Positions 56,380 through 64,000 of a stretch of DNA of 64,000 bases are shown in pieces. Every line of letters begins with the position of its first letter. The stretch's first letter is position 1. Where the stretch lies: contig NW_006768788.1 of the NCBI RefSeq assembly GCF_000204055.1, forward strand, positions 1,087,192 to 1,151,191. Reading direction: 5' to 3'. The DNA is from Melampsora larici-populina 98AG31 (taxonomy: Eukaryota > Basidiomycota > Pucciniomycetes > Pucciniales > Melampsoraceae). A program made the translations under genes and the position numbers. The notes beneath the pieces are model-generated. The model was not told where the DNA came from. It searched no databases and was given only the letters and a program-made list of their open reading frames with translations.

Positions 56380-59300
56380 TCACAAAGAAACGTCTTTTTT
56401 TTTATTGCTGCTTTGTCTGAGTAGGTACTTTTCAATCAGTTCCCTCGCTTCAACAAACTCGTCTGGTGGTGCAACCCCAGATTTGATCCATTCTCTACAA
56501 CCTACGGACCTCTCCATCGTGCTTGAGTCCAGGCCACCACGATCAGGCTGACAGACGTCAGCTGCAGAGGAAAAGGTCCTTTCAACAGGGCATGTTGTAC
56601 CTGAACACGCCAAATAGTTCTTCGCAAGACTGGCCACCAAAGGGAACCACTTATGGTTGTCCTATCAAATGTATAAGCTAGTGAGTATAAGAATAAATGT
56701 GAGATCAATAATATAGAAATACACACGAACATTCCACCACTTCAAGATGCATCCATCCTTATAGGGATACTTAGTCCCCAGATAAAGCTCCAATTCATCG
56801 GACCGATTGGTGGATTCAGAGATCTCTGAAGGTCTAAACAAATTATCATTGTCTTGGTCATCATGCTCATTTTGATTCGGATCGTTTGATTCTGAAGCCT
56901 GGGACGCCGCAGTTGCCAAAGGCTGACTCGTTGAGTCATTGAGATTTGTTGCTAAAGTTTCTGCATTTTGAAAGGCCTTATCCAAGGCCTGTTTCAAAAG
57001 CTGTTGAACTCGTGGGACCTCGGCAGGATAATAATGTTCGAAAAATTTGATGCGCTTGCTGGGATTCAAAACAGTAGCTAGGACAAGAGTGTTGCAGTTG
57101 AGAGCCTCTTTCTGATACACCGCGAGTTTTTTGAGCATTACACCAATCATTTTATGTAAACTTTTATATTGAGTTTCTTCTTCCAACTTCTGTAAAGACT
57201 TCTCCATGCGACAATACTCAGAAAGCACACGTGCTCCTGAAGGGTGATCACCTTCCATCATTAAAGTGGAGGAGAGAAAGACCTACAAAATAAAAAATAA
57301 GCAAATGTTAGTCGAGTCACCTGAAATGTGTTGGAATATAATATACGTACCTCTAGCACACTGTTTGAAGCCCTTACAGCGGCCCATTCACTCTGTGTAA
57401 TACACATTTCATCGAAAAGATGAGCATCAACTCCTCCCAACATCTGTGTCACGGTCTGAAAACCAAGATTATGTTGAGTCAAGTGAATACAAACTGATAA
57501 ACATCTGAACATACCTCTTGTGCTTGACAGACTTTTTGGCAAGATGTGACTGCTGCATTCCAACAAATCCCATAACCAGCCGTAATTGATCCTTTTCCTT
57601 CCCTTCGAGCTTTGAAAAGGGCTCGCAGTGCTGGATTGGCACAAACTCGACGTGCGAATAGATCCACCTGCATGAATATGATCAGCACTATGATCAAAAG
57701 CAAGTGTAAATAAAAAAATGGACCTTTTGGACTCCCTGTACGACTACATCTGGCTTCCATCGATTATTCGCTATAGCTTGTCGTAAATCAGTCTCACCTT
57801 CATCTCCCTCTTCAGCCTCGGTGTCGGTGTCACCATCCTTATCGCCACCAACATCCTCGCCATCTTCAAGAGTGTCGATGATCTCGGTTGGGTTGGTGTC
57901 TTCAGGGAAGTTAGAGGTGGAGGTGGTGTCCATCGCCAACGATGGCACAGGGATTTCTCGGCCTGGCGTCGTAGTTGGCTTCGTGTGTCCAGGGTCTATC
58001 TTGATGCTTCTCAAACCAGCCTTGACCACAAGCGCAAGCTTGTGCGCATAACAACGGACATGGTTGGCCTTTGCGTCCCATTTGACCGGATCGTCACATT
58101 CTTCGAAAATACGTGCCATCTCGATGGCCATCGTATTGTTGTTGGCACCGGAATCGGTCGACTGTGCTAGCATGTAATGAAATTAAAAACAAATTATGTC
58201 AGTTTTTTTGTTTATTGATTAATAAAGACAAATCAAACGTATCTTTTTATGTAGGCCGTGACGAACAAGGAAACGGCCAAGTGGCCGAGCAAGTAACACA
58301 CCAAAGTGATTCCAGGTTACTAGCTTCAGTGTGAGATGTCGCACCTGAAACTTCCAATCCTTATCGATATAAGAAACACTTGCTCCAATAAAAGCATGGC
58401 GCCGTCCTTTGGTGGTCCACCCATCATGCATCAAACAAAACGAACTATTGTTGTCCTGATAAGCAAATAAATCAGAACATATTTGTCACTTTAAAGAAAA
58501 AACATAAAGAAAACATACGAAGAGGTCCTTTATGACTTGCTTTTAAAGTCCGATATATAAACGCTGAGCTGCTTGAGCTGCCCATGTCGACGAGTAAATG
58601 GTGGCTAATGGATTGGAATACCATAACGCTGTCCGAAGAGTGATATCTTCAAATCGCGCCCAAGGGAGCGCGTGTCAAAGAATCCATATGACCAGCATAA
58701 GGTTCATATTCTTGACACCAAAGGGCTGTTTAACGACGAATTGATCCAAAGTGTTGGATTGGGTCTGCTTAGCCTTTTGTTGTTCTGCCCAAGATGGCTC
58801 GAGCTTGAAACCTTGCTTGATTGCAATGTGTTGTTTGACACATACTGGTCCAGTTTCGGCGCCATTGCGATGGCCGTATAATGTCTGATAGGTATTAGCA
58901 CACTTCGCAAACGATTCACGGCAGAACCGACACTTGTAATACCTCAATACACCGCTACCTATCTAGATCACATAGATGGGTAGATCAGTGCTTGTAATAG
59001 AAAGAAGGCTCAATCGAAAACCACTTACTTCATCCGGACATTTGACTGGGTCTTCATAATACTTAAGCAGCTCACGTACGCGTGCAGTACGGCCTTGAGA
59101 TTTGGGTTCAGCATGGACTTCGCCAGTAACCTCAATATCAGAGTCTCGGTCAACGTCGAGGCCTTCAGGAACGGAATCGGGTCTAGGTTTCTATAATAAT
59201 ATTGAGTAAGTATAAGCTTCATCTACACCAATTTGATAAGATCATAAATTTATGATACTTACATTTTGGGCTGCTTGGCGTTTAGACTTCGTGCCACTTT

Positions 59301-59424
59301 GTTTAGATGCCGGTTGTTTCCGTTTCTTTGATCGGGTTGAAGGTGTTGCGCTAGCAGTGGAAGGATCCTTCGAGCTGGACGTGGTATCTTCCAAATGATC
59401 GGATTGGACTGGCAACGATGCCAT
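56380..59424 (-). pseudogene. hAT-family transposase gene, nine exons, two in-frame stops
   Basis: Model: complement(56380-56661, 56731-57282, 57351-57455, 57515-57667, 57724-58166, 58239-58455, 58519-58962, 59029-59190, 59263-59424), about 838 residues, all phases compatible. It starts with a basic region (SKKRKQPASKQ). A BED zinc finger YYKCRFCRESF ... YGHRNG follows, then HALPWARFED, LMHDGWTTKGRRHAF (first catalytic Asp), STDSGANNNTM and HVRCYAHKLALVVKAG, and a C-terminal dimerisation block GTTCPVERTFSSAAD. In-frame TGA at 58675-58677 (between WIL and HALPW) and TAA at 58543-58545 break exon 3; CGA and CAA would restore common residues. Otherwise the gene looks whole. Terminal inverted repeats were not identified. 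Confidence 0.88.
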
Positions 59425-61177
59425 GCTTGAGTAGATCAAACTGTTGGTAAATCTGATGTGATGATGATAGGAATCCAATGATACTAAATAAAATACTAAG
59501 TGATGGATGATAAATTTAGGTAAAGCGATATAAAGTAGCAAGAAATTGTTTAGCATGTTCGGAATGGGGATAGCCTGAGAGTGGAAACGCAGGAAGACCA
59601 TGCGGTCAGACCTCCTGGGTGGCTTCATGACCAACTAGATAGACAAATCGAGACTAGTTGGTTCCGAGTTGGTGTGAGGTGTCCACCGGATGTGGTTGAG
59701 AGTGAGAGATTCGAGTGCTACGCAGGGTCTCCGACAGGCCTATACTTGAGGTAGGAAGCCGTATCCCCCCTTCTGCGAGACGAGCGCGAGACGTGGGGTG
59801 AGTCGTACAGCTTTGGTTTAATTTTTTTTCCAGTGGCGCTTTTTTTTGCTCAAGATCGCTTTTCGTCTGAGAAGTTTTCTAAGAAAGGTATCTGTATTGA
59901 TACAAGTATCAGATACGTTATGTGAGAGTAGTGAGAGTCAAATGAAACAGTCACAGTGCGGTTGTCTTTGTTGAGCTCCTGTGGTGCCGATACATAGGAC
60001 TTCATAAAACAGGATATATACACTTTGATTTATAATTGGTTTGATTAGATGACTGATTCAATGTCGTGGTTTCTTTTGGATCAGGAGTTGATAAAGCTCT
60101 CAATTCTTTTAATCGAAAGCATTCGATTCAATTAGATAATCGATGCTTAGATAATCACATGTATTATCTAATTAATTTGATTGGATAATAAAGAAGGGAA
60201 CATGATCATTGATTTGATTTTGTTCTTTTCATTTTGATCCAGAAGAAAAGAAAACTTTCAATTCTTTATATTGAAAGCAAGAACACATTTCATTCTACAT
60301 GAGAAGCTGCAATCGAAAGCAAAAAAAGTACTTAATTACTCACTTTTGATTGTGCACGTTTCTTTTGATTCGAAAAGTGTATACTTGTGATTGCTTTGGA
60401 GGCTTTTGAAGGAATACCTGCATTTCGACGGTTTGGATCCTTTTGCTTATGAGAGCTTTCATTATGCAAATCATTTCCTTTCGTGATTCAATGCTTATGC
60501 TAGGTGTTGCTCAATGACCTTGTCTTGCTTTTAATTGTCTTGCTTTTAATTGTCTTGCTTTAATCGCTTTAAGTCTTTCGATAAAAGCAAAATGTCAATT
60601 TGATACCATCCCAAAGATATATAAAGACCATTGAAGTGCGGATTTTTTGATTCACCATATCACAAGCCTATCATCAGAATACGCTAACTCTGAGTTTGTT
60701 GGACGGCAGTGAGCCAAAAACAATGAACTGGACTTGAGATAAGGCTTTTGATTTTGATCAGATATGCTGTTCCGGGTTTGTTGGAAGGCAGTGAGCCAAT
60801 AGCAATGAACCCTCAACAAGCTCATCGAATATCTCAAACAATTGGGCACATTGATTGAAAAGTCTCAGTATTAAATTGTATGATTTAAATCATAATGCTC
60901 AATGCTCGGATTTGGTATTTGGGATGTTTTAAGTAATGCTTCAATCTGCTTCAATAGTGGAAAGTGTGCACAAAACTTGTAAGAAGTGGGAATCCAGCAG
61001 ACCGGATTCATCGATATGAAACTTTTTCTATCCAGGACATCGGATTATAAATCCAATCAATCAATAGAAGTTGTGCAAGAGACCTTTATGATTAAATAGT
61101 CTCGTGGGCTTCTTTTTGTTTGTTCTGTTCGAGAGATCATTGTTACTGGTCTGATCTTTTCCGTCCCCGATTCCGCA
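59425..61177. other. intergenic with short repeats
   Basis: No gene supported. A 15-base unit tgtcttgcttttaat occurs three times in tandem at 60521-60565. A 35-base unit beginning gtttgttgga occurs at 60694-60728 and 60776-60810. The latter may belong to the 5' end of the KDZ element. Confidence 0.5.
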
Positions 61178-63435
61178 ATGTTTTTCAGGGACTTTGTTCG
61201 AAAGCTGAAGACTGTTCCCGAGGTATACAACAACCTTCAAATTGAAGATCTTGTACGCTTTTGTCAATTTGGAGGTGATTTGCTCCTGCGTGCTGGTCGT
61301 GGTTTATATTTATCAGAAACTCGTTCACATATGGAATACCTCTTTGAAGCACTCGAATACCAAATCCCACGTGCTGCTCTCTCTCACTTATGGTTACATG
61401 CATTCCCTTTCCTTGAAAGATGTCTAGTCCTTCCTTTCAAAGTGGTCAAGAGGGTTGGTTTGCAGTTTACTCGTCAGATTCCGACTCGATTTCTCTATCC
61501 ACCGGTCAAGCATTGCCCGTTCTGTGATCCAAATCACCTTCGGGATCTTCCAGTCAAGACAAAGGATATCATAAATGGCTATCTGTATGGTCTCGATGGA
61601 ATACAATCAATAAGGATTGTCTCGCTATATTGTGAAGGTAATTGGTAATTTCTTTTGTGTCTGTGGGATTTCAAAAAACTGACGAGGATGCTGGATAGAT
61701 TGCTGCACTGCATTTAGACCAACATACTATTCCCACCAGGGTACTAGATATTTTTATACCAAAGCTCAGGGACGAGATCTGGAAGTTATTCAAGTACATC
61801 AACACTACTTTATGAAGAAGGACCTGGCCGAGCATTTTTCCTTTATGCAGATGTTGGCTCAGTAAGTTTTTGATGTTTTTTTTCATTGTGAAAGAACTTG
61901 ATCTGATCCAATCAACCCATAGTGTCTCAATATTCAATCTTGTAAACTTGTATAACAATCAGCACAAAAGCGATGAATCCCTAAAGTTCAAAGAAGAACA
62001 ATCTTTTGGAGCGTCAATGTCACCGGAAGTCTGTCGTGATGGTCTTGAAATTCACCGTCTATTGTATCACTTTGACCTCCGAAATGCTGTTCTTACCGTT
62101 CCAACTGCTGGTATAGACTCTCAGAGATATTTGAAAGCAATGAAGGAACAAATTGATTATTGGTCAAGATCTGGTACTGAGTATAAAGATCACGCATGTG
62201 GCAAATGCCTATATGTTTCTGATGAAAATAAAGGTAGGGAATTTCTTGTGTTATTCCTTTTCATGATTGTTCTGACATAATAATCCTTTCCCTTCTGATT
62301 AATCTAGCAATCCGTGCTTGTGTCACTGATGGTGTCACTATTGGCCATTGGTGCTGCAGTGCTTCAAGTGAACAATTGAAGAAGATAGCTGAATTATCAA
62401 ACTCTCCAATTCCCGATGGCCCTTGTCTCAATGTCTTAACAAGCATACATGATAGATTGTGTAAAGATCATCAGTGTCTCTTGAAAGATGAATGTGTAGT
62501 TCAGCCATGTACAAGGACACGTCAACCTGAGCATGACACCTGCAATGATCCTGAACATGTTGCTATTTCAAAACAGTTCCACGACCGCAAGCTTCAAAAC
62601 TTCACAATGACATCAAAATTATCTCGTCCTGGAGCTAGATTACCAACAGATCCATCAGTCCATCAAAATTGTTGGACAGCAGAATTGGATGAATCAACAC
62701 TTGTTGACGTTGATGAGGCCGATCGTAAACATGAAGCAGAAAGATATGGTGGACAAGATATGGACGACAACCTTTCTCAAAACACTGACAATCAGACAAA
62801 TAAAAAAAAACATGGCCGTAAACCCTGTATGTCACGCTGTCGTACTCACAATGACCAGCTGATTGTCAGTACTTGTGGGATCATTTTGGCACGGCGTACT
62901 TTTTACCGAGCAGAAGCCCCCAGCGCTGTTAAGGTCAGTCAGGATGAAATTCATTTCATAATTAGATTAAATTAATTCCAACTGACATTCATATATTTTA
63001 TATATGTGGTAGCAATTCATATTGGACTCTTTCCCAGCAAGTATCCCCAACCTAATATTCTACGATAACACGTGCAATTTGGTTCAGCACATCTGGAGCA
63101 ATCCTGAGGATGCTAAAGCTTTCAAGGATGTTGTCATTCCAGTTGATGTCTTTCACATGTGTTCACATAAAGAATCCGATCGATTCTGCCAAGAATTTAC
63201 TGATCCAAACAAGATACCTGACCTGAAAAAGGGTGGCAAGTGGTTATTCAACTCTTCAGCTGCCGAACTGACAAACATCTGGTACGGTGGATTTGCATCC
63301 ATTTGCAGAGGTATGCATGCTATCCGCTACAACTTCTTTCTAGAAGAGATGGTCAGATTACGAAATGGATGGTTAGAGAAAAAGCTGAAGATGAGAACTG
63401 ATGTGGATTTCATAACAAAAGGTTGGATCTTTTAG
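61178..63435 (+). CDS. KDZ-superfamily transposase with CxC5 and CxC6 cysteine clusters
   Basis: Model: join(61178-61637, 61699-61861, 61923-62233, 62308-62933, 63013-63435), 660 residues, no internal stop. The N-terminal CxC5-like region has KHCPFCD and then EDCCTAFRPTYYSHQG after the first intron. The CxC6-like cluster follows DGVTIGHWCC, with paired cysteines in RLCKDHQCL, QPCTRTRQPEH and TCNDPEHV. The C-terminal RNase H-like part shows IFYDNTCN, VFHMCSHKESDRFCQ and SAAELTNIWYGGF, as in fungal KDZ (Kyakuja-Dileera-Zisupton) transposases, which are expanded in basidiomycetes alongside TET/JBP genes. Length and motif order fit a complete protein. The ATG sits just before the conserved start DFVRKLK; an upstream exon joined at tttttcag/gga is possible. 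The element's ends were not found. Confidence 0.87.
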
Positions 63436-63847
63436 TTGATTTTAGTTATTGTATGGATCAACATGCAATCAATCAAGCACCTTAAAACATTTCTTTAATC
63501 CTTATTACTGTGATAAGATTTGTAATGCCTAAAGGCAAACTGAAAAAATGATAAGATTATTTGATGAATAATTCACTCAAACAATTGTCAGATTAATCCA
63601 TGATAGGCTCAATCAATTGATGGGTATAACAATCAATCATGAGATCATGGTTCAATACATATGATAATAATGATCGATTCAAAAAAACTGTGAGTCAATT
63701 TGTTCAACTTTGGGTGAGTTGAGTAATATGTAGGTCAAACCCAGGCTCGACTTTATTAATAGCAATGAACAGTAATTTCGATTTCAAATGAGTATCAAAC
63801 AGATACGGTCGATCTGGGGTATAAACAATTCTAAGTCAAACATCTTA
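63436..63847. other. intergenic between converging genes
   Basis: AT-rich, no frame of note. It should hold the 3' ends of both neighbouring transcripts. Confidence 0.5.
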
Positions 63848-64000
63848 TTAATCTATCACCACTGATACACAAGGACCTCCCCGACCAGAGGTGATCTGAC
63901 GAAAGGATTCTCGAAAAACAACTGTAGCTTCCTTGACTGTGGGCTCCGGCCTACTCGCCATCCAGTCAATAAGCTCAGATCTCTTCTTCAAAACCCAGGT
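63848..64000 (-). CDS. 3' end of a gene cut by the window edge, not recognised
   Basis: On the minus strand an open frame enters from the edge and codes 50 residues, including LKKRSELIDWMASRP and VKEATVVFRESFRQI, to a TAA at 63848-63850. Composition is clearly protein-like (charged helices, a GRGGPC turn). Too little is visible to name a family, and it could also belong to another transposon. Confidence 0.5.
   Translation of the reverse strand, partial: TWVLKKRSELIDWMASRPEPTVKEATVVFRESFRQITSGRGGPCVSVVID

Noticed and set aside
18423..59424. TGA might be recoded as an amino acid
   Set aside because: Host models end naturally at TGA (acyltransferase, SDR-like, secreted protein), and the stops appear only in transposon frames together with TAA and TAG.
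1..64000. CRISPR array, rRNA or tRNA genes
   Set aside because: No regular spacer-repeat pattern, no rRNA-like conserved blocks and no convincing cloverleaf with a GGTTCRA-type arm were seen by eye.

Overview
This window is fungal nuclear DNA, most likely from a rust fungus (Pucciniales, Basidiomycota). It is AT-rich, genes carry many short GT-AG introns (about 55-110 bases), host genes are single and widely spaced, and most coding capacity is in transposons typical of basidiomycetes: Ty1/copia, Ngaro-type tyrosine-recombinase retroelements, hAT, a CACTA/Mirage-like element and a KDZ transposase with CxC5/CxC6 cysteine clusters. The order Pucciniales is inferred. A Melampsora-like genome would fit, but nothing here proves the genus.

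Layout. 1-2253: gap and decayed DNA. 2254-7833: complete young copia element. 8080-8475: a MITE. 9637-11383 (-): PA-TM-RING ubiquitin ligase. 12589-13313 (+): complex I subunit NDUFA6. 14858-16352 (+): MBOAT/wax-synthase-like acyltransferase. 18423-23803 (+): decayed Ngaro-like element. 24221-25100: duplicated segment upstream of a three-repeat protein of unknown function (25383-27148). 27149-33867: a long gene-poor stretch with diverged repeats and, at its end, a small Tc1/mariner-type MITE. 34228-34968: mitochondrial ribosomal protein S12. 37135-38339: a short-chain dehydrogenase-like protein without the usual catalytic residues. 39056-46769: a two-gene CACTA/Mirage-like transposon. 47571-47981 (-): a small secreted protein. 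49481-49774 (-): heterotrimeric G-protein gamma subunit with a broken frame. 51668-55831 (-): a 5'-truncated Ngaro element with its split direct repeats. 56380-59424 (-): hAT transposase. 61178-63435 (+): intact KDZ transposase. 63848-64000 (-): the 3' end of a further gene.

Coding regions were rebuilt by eye by following splice sites and phase, so most are multi-exon models that single reading frames do not show. The host genes have unrelated duties (respiration, mitochondrial translation, lipid acylation, protein degradation, signalling) and do not form a cluster. The strongest window-wide pattern is in the transposons. Thirteen in-frame stops in four old elements can all be explained by C-to-T change, and ten are TGA at positions where CGA (Arg) is plausible. 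Seven of those ten are preceded by T, as expected for TCG-targeted RIP-like mutation or 5-methylcytosine decay. The copia and KDZ elements have escaped it.
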